From the NCBI RefSeq assembly GCF_027409185.1, contig NC_084469.1, forward strand, positions 31,858,293 through 31,922,292: a stretch of 64,000 nt of DNA, written 5' to 3'. This DNA is from Cynocephalus volans. Its lineage: Eukaryota; Chordata; Mammalia; Dermoptera; Cynocephalidae. Position 1 is the first letter of the stretch, and each line of letters opens with the position of its first letter. Of this stretch, positions 41,297 through 56,418 are shown in pieces. Below the pieces are notes generated by a model. It had not been told where the DNA came from, did not search any database, and saw nothing but the letters and a program-made list of their open reading frames with translations. The translations under genes and the position numbers were made by a program.

Positions 41297-41698
41297 AATC
41301 AGAATTTCAGCAAGGTAGATGAGAGATGCACTTCTGGGTGCTTCAATTCAGTGAAGTAAACTAAATTCTGAAATAGGAATGATGTGTCTTAGTCATTTAC
41401 ATAATTTTATGCTGATGTTTTGGACCTTTTCCCAATAGGTTTTCATATATTCATTTGAAATCAGAATTTCAGCCAGGTAGATGAGAGATGCACTTTCAGC
41501 TACTTTGTTTTAGTGAATTATACTAAATTCTAACTAGGAATGAAGCATTATTGTCTTTCACGTAAGTTTTATACTGATGGGTCTACATCATTACTTTAAC
41601 GCTGCTAATCAATGAGTTTTCATGTATGCATTTAAAATTTGAATTTCAGCAAATTAGATAAAAGATTCATTTTCATGTGCTTCATTTAAGTGAATTAG
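41296..41698. repeat. Degenerate ~162-177-bp tandem repeat, about 2.3 copies
   Basis: Each unit begins with a form of aaatcagaatttcagcaagg followed by agatgagagatgcactt (41296, 41458, about 41636). It then has ctaaattct(g/a)a, aggaatga and ttttatactgatg, and closes with gttttcatatattcattt. The third copy is truncated at about 41698. Confidence 0.85.
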
Positions 41699-41724
41699 GG
41701 GCCAGGGTGGGGTGGTGGGGAGAA

Positions 41725-41945
41725 CAGGGCTCTGGAATTTGGTTGGTTTTGATACCCACTTCCAGCACTTCCTCAACATGTGACCTTGGGCAGGTTAGTC
41801 TCACTAAGCCTCGGTTTCCTTATCTCTAAAAGAGGGATAAAAGTAGTCTCTGCCTTCTACAGCTATTGTGAGGACTAAATGAAATGATGTGAATTCACGT
41901 CTAGCAAAGAGTGAACACTCAACCAGTGACCACTTTAATTATCTG
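41725..41945 (+). repeat. MIR SINE
   Basis: catgtgaccttgggcaggtt, cactaagcctcggtttcctt and ctattgtgaggactaaatga. Confidence 0.82.
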
Positions 41946-42591
41946 TCTGGCAAGGTGTGGGTGGAGGAAGTGAGGGGACTGGATTATTCCCATTTCATCA
42001 TGAGGGTGGGGGAATGAGTCCTGGGTGTGAATCAGGAAACTACAGTATTGGCTGTGCCACTAATGGGGTAAATGATTCTGGGCAAGTCATCTTCCTTTTT
42101 TGAAACTGTTTCCTCATTTACTAAACAAGATAAAAGCCAAAATTCATTGAACACCCATGGGCCAGGCTTAGGTGTTGTATTGTATGTATTATATAACTTA
42201 TTCCTCCATTCACACACAGTAGCTGACACTCAGGGAGGTTAAATACCTGCCCAAAGGCACACAGAAGGTACTCAGCAGGCCATGGCTCAAACCCAGGCAG
42301 CCCGGTGTTCACATCTATGCTCAGCATCACAGACCCCAATCTCAAGATTTGTACCTCAGGGACCTTAGTGATAGGGGGCTGGCTGCTCAGCCCCTCCCAT
42401 TCTACAAACTGCAGAAACTAAGGCCTGAATAAGGTAAGGAACTTATTCAGGGTCACACAAATTAGTGGCCTAAATGGACTCAGAGCCCAGGCTTTAGAGT
42501 CAAAGGTCCATTCCTGCCCTTGCATTGTCACTTTGCTCGTGGTGAGGGCTCACACCTCGGTTTGAGCACAGCTCTACTTTCCTTATGTGCT

Positions 42592-42951
42592 TGTATCTTA
42601 GTTCAGGCTGTGATAACAGAATACCATAGACTGGGTGTCCTTTAAACAACAGAAGTTTATTTCTCACAGTTCTGGAGGCTGGCAGTCTGAGGTTAGGGTG
42701 CCAGCATGGTCAGGTTCTGGTGAGGGCCCTCTTCTGGGTTGCAGAGGGCTGCCTTGTTGTGTCCTTCCATGGAGAAGAGCAGAGAGAGAGCTCTTTGGAG
42801 CCTCTTTTATAAGGGGACTAATTCCATTGATGAGGGCCCCACCCTCATGACATAATTACCTCCCAAAGGTCCCATCTCCAAATACCATCACATTGGGGAT
42901 TAGATTTCAGTATATGAATTTGTGGGGGACACAAGCATTCAGTTCATTGCA
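42592..42951 (-). mobile_element. MLT1/MST-type MaLR LTR, reverse orientation
   Basis: gtgataacagaataccatag, tttatttctcacagttctgg and cctcccaaaggtcccatctc are the antisense of a MaLR LTR. Confidence 0.8.
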
Positions 42952-42959
42952 ACTTGGAC

Positions 42960-44760
42960 ATTGATATTCAGGGGCTTGGCCCCAGCCACTTTGTCAGTAG
43001 GAATTCATCAGCTCCAGCCAATAGCTAAGAGGAGGCCCCAGGGAGTCAGCGTGTGTCTCCTGCTCATAAATAGGGGACAGGGATACACGGGAGTGCTCCT
43101 GCTTGCTTCTGCAAAGAACGAGTGCTCTTCTCAAGCTCTCAACCTCCCATCCTCTTGCTCTGTACTGAAGAAGGACAGACATGAATAAGCAGCTGCCCCC
43201 AGGGAGGACTAGAGAGGTCCCAAGTCCCTTGGCTGTCTCTCCACTTACCAGTGGGCCCCTGAATGTGGTAATTTTAAAAATGGATGATACTTGTTCAAAA
43301 ATATGTGGGTTTGGAAACCTCTTGTGCTCTGCGTTTTCCCACTACGACTCCCCTGTTTCAATTCCTCGGGAGAACCGGAATGTCTTTGCAGTAGCTCTCT
43401 GTGTAGTTGGTGGATCTCCAAGGGTCCCTGAGACCCTTCTTTAAAGGGATCCATGAGGTCAGAACTATTTTAACAATACCAAGACAGTATGAGCCTTTTC
43501 TTTCATTCTCTGTGCAGTTTTCCAGAGGCTGCCTGGCATGTGGTTTTTGCAGCAAACTGAAGCAGAAGCAGGGCTGAGAATCCAGCTGTGTACTGCTCAG
43601 CCAGACATGACAGAGATGTGCAAAACTGTAAGACAAATCCACTCTTTCAGGGAAAACGTTTTCATAAAAGTGTTATTTTTTTACATGATTTCCAAAGAGT
43701 AATCTACACTTAGGTTCTATGTTTGGGGGTGAGAAGAATTCGTCCACCTACAAAGAAGCCATTATACCAATCAACCAATCTGCCTGGGGGCTGGCTTCTC
43801 ACTGGGGCTCCCCTCTCACCTCAGGCAAGTCCCTTCCTCTCTGGTCCACATAGCACTGGCTTGCTCCAAAGGACCCTCTGGTTTCAGCACTTTAAGGTGT
43901 CTTCTCTCATCAGACCCAGGAGCTCCCTTTGCCAGTATGATCTCTGAACATGAGTGAACCGGGAACCATGTCTACCAAACAGCATTGTAGGGAGATTCAG
44001 ATGAGATGGTCAGTGTGAAAGGGCTTTTCATCAGAAAAGCACTAGACAAATCTGAATTCTAAGAAATGACTAAAAAGCTAAGTATAAATAGGACACAGCA
44101 TTCAAAAGGCAAGACAAAATCTGAAATGAGCCACTTGTTAAAGTATCCTGGGATATTATTAATTTATAGTTATTGAAAAGAGAACTATATGCAACTAAGT
44201 GCTCAAAAATCTCAAAGGACCAGAAGCAATACACGTCTATGACACAGGCTCAGGAATTCATAATTACTGCTTATTTAAAACACTCTAGATTTTTTTCCTA
44301 ATTAAAATAACATATGGTCATTGTAGAAAAATTGAGAAATATGGAAGAGTATAAAAAAGGACAATAAAAACCATCCATAATTTCATCACCCAGAGAAAAC
44401 TGTTAACATTTTTTGTGTATCCCTTCTGTGCTTTAAAAAAAAGTCCTTCTATGTGTTTTACATGATTGATACCATACTAAATGTATAGTTTTGTGTCCTG
44501 CTTCTCTCACTTCGCATTGCATATGGAACACTTGCTCATGAGATTACAAATTTTCTGTAACTATGTGTAGTGGCCAATTCTGACTCAGCCCCAAACCTGA
44601 GGACTGAGGGGACACAGCTGGCCGGGCACAGTGCTGCCTGGATGGAGGAGTAAAGGAGACACAAGGAAAGCAGAGGCAGAGGATCCAAGTCCACAAGGCC
44701 ATAAATCAGGGCCTGAGTTCCTTCCGTGGCAGGGATTCCAGCTCTGAGCAGTCTCCTTCT
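42960..44760. other. Non-coding stretch, no gene seen
   Basis: Apart from a decayed interspersed repeat at about 44280-44540 (tttcatcacccagagaaaac) that I cannot name, no repeat or gene is evident. Confidence 0.5.
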
Positions 44761-44775
44761 AAAAGTAGGGTTTTT

Positions 44776-46044
44776 GCTGTGAAGAAGCTTTTTAGTTTGA
44801 TATAATCCCATTTGTTTATTTTTCCTTTGGTTGCCCGTGCTTTTGGGGTCGTATTCATGAAGTCTGTGTCCAGTCCTACTTCCTGAAGTGTTTCTCCTAT
44901 GTTTTTTTTTTAAGAAGTTGTATTGTTTCAGGGTGTATATTTAATTCTTTAATCCATTTCGAGTTGACTTTAGTGTGTGGTGAAAGGTATGGGTCTAGTT
45001 TCATTCTCCTGCATATTGATATCCAGTTCTCCCAGCACCATTTGCTGAAGAGGCACTCTCTTCCCCAGTGTATAGGCTTGGTGCCTTTGTCAGAGATCAG
45101 ATGGCTGTAGGTGTGTGGGTTGATTTCTATCCAGAATATACAAGGAACTCAAAACAACTTTACAAGAAAAAAACAAGCAACCCAATTAAAAAATGGGCAA
45201 AAGAGCTAAGTAGGCATTTCTCTAAGGAAGATACACAAATGGCCAACAGACATATGAAAAAATGCTCAACATCACTCAGCATCCGGGAAATGCAAATCAA
45301 AACCACATTGAGATACCATCTCACCCCAGTTAGGATGGCTAAAATCCAAAAGACTGTGAATGATAAATGCTGGCGAGGTTGCGGAGAAAAAGGAACTCTC
45401 ATACACTGTTGGTGGGACTGCAAAATGATGCAGCCTCTATGGAAAATGGTATGGAGGTTCCTCAAACAATTGCAGACAGATCTACCATATGACCCAGCTA
45501 TCCCACTGCTGGGAATATACCCAGAGGAATGGAAATCATCAAGTCGAAGGTATACCTGTTCCCCAATGTTCATCGCAGCACTCTTTACAATAGCCAAGAG
45601 TTGGAACCAGCCCAAATGTCCATCATCGGATGAGTGGATACAGAAAATGTGGTACATCTACGCAATGGAATACTATTCAGCTATAAAAAAGAATGAAATA
45701 CTGCCATTTGCAACGACATGGATGGACCTAGAGAGAATTATATTCAGTGAAACAAGTCAGGCACAGAAAGAGAAATATCACATGTTCTCACTTATCCGTG
45801 GGAGCTGAAAATAAATAAATAAATACACACACACACAAAAACCGGGGCGGGGGGGGGGGGGGAAGAAGACATAACAATTACAATTCCTTGAAGTTGATAC
45901 GACAAGCAAACAGAAAGGACATTGTTGGGAGGGAGGGGGAAAAGAGGGAGGGAGGGAGGTTTTGGTAATGGGCCACAATAATCAACCACATTGTATATTG
46001 ACAAAATAAAATAAAATAAACTATTAAAAAATAAATAAATAAAT
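44776..46044 (+). mobile_element. Young L1 insertion with inverted 5' part (twin priming)
   Basis: 44776-45131 is L1 ORF2 sequence in reverse orientation. From about 45132 the element continues forward through the end of ORF2 (gagataccatctcaccccag) and a 3' UTR with a G-rich tract (45844-45862), to an AAATA-type tail. A perfect 15-bp TSD aaaagtagggttttt is at 44761-44775 and 46045-46059, and the site matches the L1 endonuclease preference (TTTT/A on the complement). The forward ORF2 C-terminus is largely open. Confidence 0.92.
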
Positions 46045-46299
46045 AAAAGTAGGGTTTTTCCTGCTTTATCCAAGGACAGTCTGGCAGATTTCCATTCATC
46101 TGAGAGCAGGCCCAGCCAGTCTCAATGTCAGGAGGCTCTGACATGAAGGTCAGCCATGCTATAAGGTATTTCTAAACTGACAATGTTAGTCAGTAGAAAA
46201 TGTGATTCTATTTGCTCAATGCCTGGTTACATCTTTTTGGGAGCACAGATAGCAGAAGTTTGTGTCCCCTGGTAGAACACTACTCTGAGTGGCTTTGGT

Positions 46300-47109
46300 T
46301 GTGGTGGGTTAGAAATCTTGATTCTCATTTGATTTTTAGAGTAGGGCTTTTAGGTAAATGGATATATAGGGCAAAAGCCCTTGGATAGGAGACCAAAGCC
46401 TGCAGATAGAGGGCAAAAGCCCATTTAATTAATTGTAATTAAATAATGTTGATTCTCATTTGATTTTTAGAATAGGGTTTTTAGGTAAATACATATTGGG
46501 GCAAAAGCCCTTGAGTAGGAGGCAACAGCCTATAGCCAGAGAGCAAAAGCCCATCTAATCAACCCTAATCACTGCTTAGGTATGGGAGTGTATACTTTAA
46601 TGATTTTAGAGCTAACAGGTGGTTGTCATACTGATACTGTTGAGAGATTTTAAGAATTGCTGAAGGAAGAGATGTGAAAAAAATATTTGCTAGGGGCAAG
46701 CTGTCTGTTGGGAGAAACTTTAGAGATAATTATACTTAGATTTTATCATAAGAATGTAACTTTTGCTTAAGGAGAGGTTCTACTTTAGATAATGAGCCAG
46801 TTTGACCAACTTAGCTTTTCACTAATTGTACTTTGGAACGTCACATTGCTAATTTTACTGATGTTACTAGTTTCCATTGCTTAAGCTAGATTTAGCTTTT
46901 GTAACACTGCCCATGTCCTTGTATCCTTTGTTATGATTTAATCAACTAAATTTTCTTGTGAAACTTCCTTGTCTTTACAATAAAAAAACAGAAGTTAACT
47001 TTGAATGGGGACTTTTCTCTGGGATACAGACCCTCTGGGCTTCTCAACACATTCATGGTGCTTTGAGTAGTCCTTTTTGCATCACCCTTACACAGAGAGA
47101 AGTGTAACA
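46300..47109 (+). mobile_element. Solo LTR C, 810 bp
   Basis: It begins TGTGGTGGG and ends AGTGTAACA, with perfect 6-bp flanking repeats tttggt (46294-46299 and 47110-47115). AATAAA is at 46979-46984. Its U3 contains a tandem duplication with a 131-bp period (46320 and 46451), each unit with copies of gggcaaaagccc. The R/U5 text (gctttgagtagtcctttt) resembles LTRs A and B. Confidence 0.87.
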
Positions 47110-47399
47110 TTTGGTTTTTTAGGTCTGTGGCTGAGTGAGGATGTCAAAAAGCAAAATCAATTGACAAAAAGAGAAATCACCCCTGGATAGTTGGTAAAGA
47201 GTAGCACTTTAAAATCACCTGGGGCCTTCACATCACCAACAGTCCCAGCTTTTGCTGGGCCATTCATGTTGGTGTGGAAATGGAAAAAAAGGAGAGAGAG
47301 AGAAGAAAAAGGGGTGGGGGGTGCCCCAAGTGTAGTTCTATGAGAACCAGATTTTCAAGTTCAAAGTGCTCCTAGCTTTCTTCCTCTGGAGAGTGCTTA

Positions 47400-52834
<5,435 letters not shown>

Positions 52835-53345
52835 AAGGATGTCCTCGCCCCCGGGGAGGGGAAGTGGCCGGGGGGAAGCGGCCCGTCCCCCCGCCGCCCC
52901 CGCCGTCTGGTTACCCGCTGGCCGCTCCCCGCTCGCGCCGCGCCGGGCCGGGGCTGCAGGGACGGCGAGCTCGCCCGCCCGCTCCGCCCGCTCCGACGCC
53001 CGCGCCGCCACCGCCGCTCCGACGCCCGCTGCGCCCCCCGCCGGGCCTGAGCGCCGAGCCCCGGGCCGCCTTTGTGACGCGCCGCCTCCCGCGCGGCTCT
53101 GCTCATCCCCGCCGGTCGCGGGGGCCCAGCCCTGCCGTTGTCACATCAGCGGATCGAGTGCGTGTGGGGAGCCCTGGCCGGGGGGCTGGAGGGGCAGGAG
53201 GCAAGGCCGCCGCGCCCGCCACCTGTCCCGTCGCGACCCGGCCCCGGGGTTCTGTCCCGCCTCCGCAGACCCGGCCCGGGCGCCTCTCCTCGGGGGGCCT
53301 CGCCGCGCGCGCTGCCCTGGAGCGCTACTTCGCTCTCCTTAGACA
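52835..53345 (-). promoter_or_regulatory. FBXO39: CpG island, probable FBXO39 promoter and first exon
   Basis: About 500 bases are very rich in G+C and dense in CpG (gccgccaccgccgctccgac and similar), in sharp contrast to the AT-rich surroundings. The island lies 2.8 kb upstream of the first FBXO39 coding exon and directly after the XAF1 3' end. In human, FBXO39 also starts within about a kilobase of the XAF1 end (remembered layout). Long open frames on both strands are a by-product of base composition. The exact start site cannot be read. Confidence 0.7.
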
Positions 53346-53762
53346 AAGCCCCCAAAGGAAAGCCCACACCTTTCCAGTTTCGGGAGGATGGGGCGCACGT
53401 CACGCACCCACCTTCCCTGACTCTTCTCTACCCTGGCAGGGGCTGGTGCCCTGACGGGTCCCCCCAGAGCCCAGGCAGGGAGGTGGGAGTGCACCGTCTC
53501 CCGGCAGGGAGGTTGCATCTCCAGGCTCCCCCCAGCTGATTTCTCTGCCCGAAGCCTTCAAAGCCGCCCCCTGAACTTCACGTGGCCGTGGTCCCCATCC
53601 CCGCCCCTCATTTCCCTCTCTCCCTCCGTGTCTTTTTTTCTGCTGCTCCCCTTTCTCCGTGCCCTGCTGGGTCCTGCTGTCCTGGCTTCTGCCATCTCTC
53701 ACCATGGAAAACCTGTGAGCAATCCAAAGAAAGGCAAAGAAGCAGCTTTCAGAAAGGGTGCT

Positions 53763-53768
53763 TTTATT
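53763..53768 (-). promoter_or_regulatory. XAF1: Candidate XAF1 poly(A) signal (AATAAA on minus strand)
   Basis: tttatt on the plus strand reads AATAAA on minus, 0.31 kb after the XAF1 stop and 0.4 kb before the FBXO39 CpG island. It is the best-placed signal in that gap. Confidence 0.5.
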
Positions 53769-54078
53769 CTTCAGGGACAAAGTGGGTCCTCTAAGGTGTC
53801 CAGGCTGTAGGGCCTAGATGCTAAATCAGAATTCCTGGGCAGAAGAGCTGGAATCTCTTTTTCCCCTCCCCGCTTATCTGTAGCCCTTGGGCAAACCAAT
53901 ATCTCTGTTCAAAAGAAGGAAAATAGTTAGTCCAAACCTCTTCTTTTAAAGCCCAACAAATAAAAATCATCTCTTTTCACATGTAAAGACCAGCACGGAA
54001 AGTGAGCAGGAAAGCGAGCAGGAAAGCCAGTGTAAAGATGAAATTTTCTAGATCTGTAGTACCTTTTCTCTTCCAAAT

Positions 54079-54135
54079 CTAGCTGGAATTTCTCGCTTGT
54101 TTTCCTTTCAATGAAGCTAACCACAGGCATTTCTC
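54079..54135 (-). CDS. XAF1: XAF1 last coding exon
   Basis: The acceptor atttctttag precedes 54135 (minus). The exon encodes EKCLWLASLKGKQARNSS and then tag at 54081-54079. It is too short for ordinary ORF calling; the match to the human C-terminus and the phase-0 join identify it. Confidence 0.93.
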   Translation of the reverse strand, partial: EKCLWLASLKGKQARNSS

Positions 54136-54900
54136 CTAAAGAAATGGATATAAAAAAGGTTCAATATGTTTTAAGTGAGAAGTGCTAGTTTCTGGAATGT
54201 CACTGGGTATTGCTGTCTCCTGTTCCCCAGCATGAGCTCCGAGCTGCAGGTGCCCAGAGACTGGGGCGTGATGGAATAGAAAAGGTATGGAACCCACTGA
54301 GCCAGGAAGGGTATATGGAAGGCTCGGGACAGTGTTTAATGGAGGCATGTCGTCACTGGGGGGTGGAGGAACAGATGAGAGGACACCCACACTATGGACT
54401 CATGCAGCTGTTAAAAAAAAAATGAGCCATGTTGTTTGACATGGAGAAATTTCCTTGAGTATTGCTGAATCATAACATTCAGATACACAGAAATGTGTAT
54501 AATAGGACTCCAAATGTATATGTTGCATAACAGGGTTGCCAGATAAAATACAGGATACCCAGTTACATTTTAATTTCAGAGAAGCAAACAATCATTACAT
54601 AGGATGTACTTACACTAAAAAAAAAAATTCTTTGTTTCTCTGAGATTTAGATTTGACTGGATGTCCTATACTTTTACTTGCTAAATCTGGCAACCCTATC
54701 TATGGAGAAAAGTGTGGAAGGAAACATACCAAATTGTGGGAGGCAAGAGAAAACGGCACTCCCAGCAAGTACGAAATTAGCCCATTTTTGTAAAATGATA
54801 TGTTTGTGTTCATATACAGATGCATCAAGAAGTTAGGAGAGGTCGGGCCAGTTAGCTCAGTTGGTTAGAGCACAGCCTTATAACCCCAAGGTTGTGACAG

Positions 54901-54967
<67 letters not shown>

Positions 54968-55397
54968 GACAAAAACAGAAGTTAGGAGAAAAGATTTGCT
55001 CGTACCCTTTCGTAAGGAGTGTGCGTCAGGTAAGCAGAGAACAGAGGCTGGGTACCTGGTGCTGATTCAGCGTCGGCAGGGGAAGCAGGATGCCACACTG
55101 AGAACATCTCCTCAGAATGTCATAGGCTGCCTCATCTTCTCTAGGAGCGGGGGTACTGGGTTTGAGCTCAGACTTCAAAGACAGATTCATGGTTTTACTT
55201 TTGCCTCTTGGTGCTCGCTTTGTTGAACTTTCAGAAGGAAGAAGAAATCTGTTTATATTTTTCATCTTTGGACGAACATCTTTCTGCATCATGGAAGTTT
55301 GATTTACAGCAGCCTGACTTGAACAGGGTGTAGGAGAAATTTTTGTCTTCCCAAGTGGAAAGTCTTCTTTGGACTCTGAGCTTGGACGACATGTATT
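54079..55397 (-). CDS. XAF1: XIAP-associated factor 1, last two coding exons (5' part outside the window)
   Basis: XAF1 is an interferon-inducible protein with TRAF-type zinc fingers. It binds XIAP and antagonises its caspase inhibition, promoting apoptosis. On the minus strand the exons are 55397-55056 (114 codons) and 54135-54079 (18 codons plus stop), both phase 0. The first encodes the linker (QKDVRPKMKNINRF) and the conserved block AAYDILRRCSQCGILLPLP ending LNQHQ. The second encodes EKCLWLASLKGKQARNSS and the stop. The CSQC...H...C arrangement is the C-terminal zinc-finger part of the human protein. Exons for the N-terminal zinc fingers were looked for in 55.4-64 kb and not found, so the upstream intron is longer than 8.6 kb. 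Both exons are open with good splice sites. Confidence 0.94.
54841..54976 (+). mobile_element. t-SINE monomer with a (CA)n expansion in place of its B box
   Basis: The head cgggccagttagctcagttg and gagcacagccttataacc are intact tRNA-Ile-like sequence. After aaggttgtgacagc the B-box region is replaced by about 31 CA units (54903-54964). The perfect TSD agaagttaggaga (54828-54840 and 54977-54989) shows it inserted as one unit. It lies in the last XAF1 intron. Confidence 0.87.
54903..54964. repeat. (CA)n microsatellite inside a t-SINE
   Basis: About 62 bases of uninterrupted CA. Confidence 0.97.
55056..55397 (-). CDS. XAF1: XAF1 penultimate coding exon
   Basis: The acceptor acaattgtag precedes 55397 (minus) and the donor gtaccc follows 55056. 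The exon is 342 bases, phase 0 at both ends. The N-terminal half is poorly conserved Ser/Pro/Lys linker; the C-terminal half carries DILRRCSQCGILLPLP. Confidence 0.93.
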
Positions 55398-55624
55398 CTA
55401 CAATTGTGAGTAATACATCAAATTAAAAATTAAATTCATCAAATTAAAAAATGACTTCAGCTTTAATGATTGGACAATACAGTAGACTAGATAACCTGAA
55501 AACTTTCCACTGCAAACACTTAGAAATGCTGGATAAAATGTGACAAACATTCAATTTAAGTTCATAGCTGACTTTGCAAGACAGAAAGGAAACTCTGAGT
55601 TCTGGGAATCAGGGCCTGCTCGGT

Positions 55625-55952
55625 TGCTATGGTTTGAATGTGTCCCCTCCAAAATTCAGGTGTTGCAATGTGACAGTATTAAAAACTGGGACCTTGATTA
55701 GACCATGAGGGCTCCTGCTTTGTGAGCAGGAGTAAGGACCGTATAAAAGAGGCTTCATGCAATGTTTGGCTAACTTGCCCTCCTGCCTTCTGCCATGTAA
55801 GGACTCAGCAAGAAGGCCCTCACCAGAGATCAAATGTTGGCACCTTGATTTTGGACTTCCCAGCTTCCAGAACTGTGAGAAATAAATTTCTGTTCTTTAT
55901 AAATTAACCAGTCTGTGGTATTCTGTTATAGCGGCACAAATGGACTAAGGTA
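55625..55952 (+). mobile_element. MST-type MaLR LTR
   Basis: tgctatggtttgaatgtgtc, caatgtgacagtattaaaaa, gagaaataaatttctgttct and aatggactaaggta are a sense-strand MST LTR, antisense to XAF1. Confidence 0.85.
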
Positions 55953-55999
55953 CTGGTTAAGCCCATGAGCTGACACTTTGGTTATGGGAGATGTGGGGC

Positions 56000-56399
56000 C
56001 AACCTTTTAACTAGGGGCGTGGATGAGAGAAAAATCCCATCCATATAAGGTGGGAAAATGGAAGTAAGACTTCCCTTCCTCTGCATAAAGTTGGGAACTC
56101 TAAACATTAAATTATGGTAGCAAATAGAAAAAAAAAAATTAGCTAATTAGAAAAGGAAAGTGGCAAGGAAGCTTTTTTACCTGGGGCTCGAATTTGAGTG
56201 TGGGGAAAAGAAATTTATGCCCGGAAAACTCAAAATCACAGGCTCACAACATTCTTCTATTTGGGTTTCAGATTTACATTAGTCTCCATGGCCTGGGAAT
56301 CCCCAAACAGAAGAATTAACATAAAAATTGGAACGACTGGCAGAAGCAATCACAAAGTTAGTCTGGAGGGTACATAATCTCAAAATAGGCCATACAGGA
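56000..56399 (+). repeat. HAL1/L1-like sequence, 5' flank of the L1 insertion
   Basis: ggcagaagcaatcacaaagt and nearby A-rich text continue beyond the L1 at about 59383, so this is the left half of an older LINE-derived element. Confidence 0.45.
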
Positions 56400-56418
56400 T
56401 TCTCACAGGTAGAATTCT

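Noticed and set aside
45068-45808. 246-aa plus-strand frame as a gene
   Set aside because: It starts in inverted L1 sequence and runs into the sense L1 ORF2 C-terminus. It is a chance fusion across the twin-priming joint.
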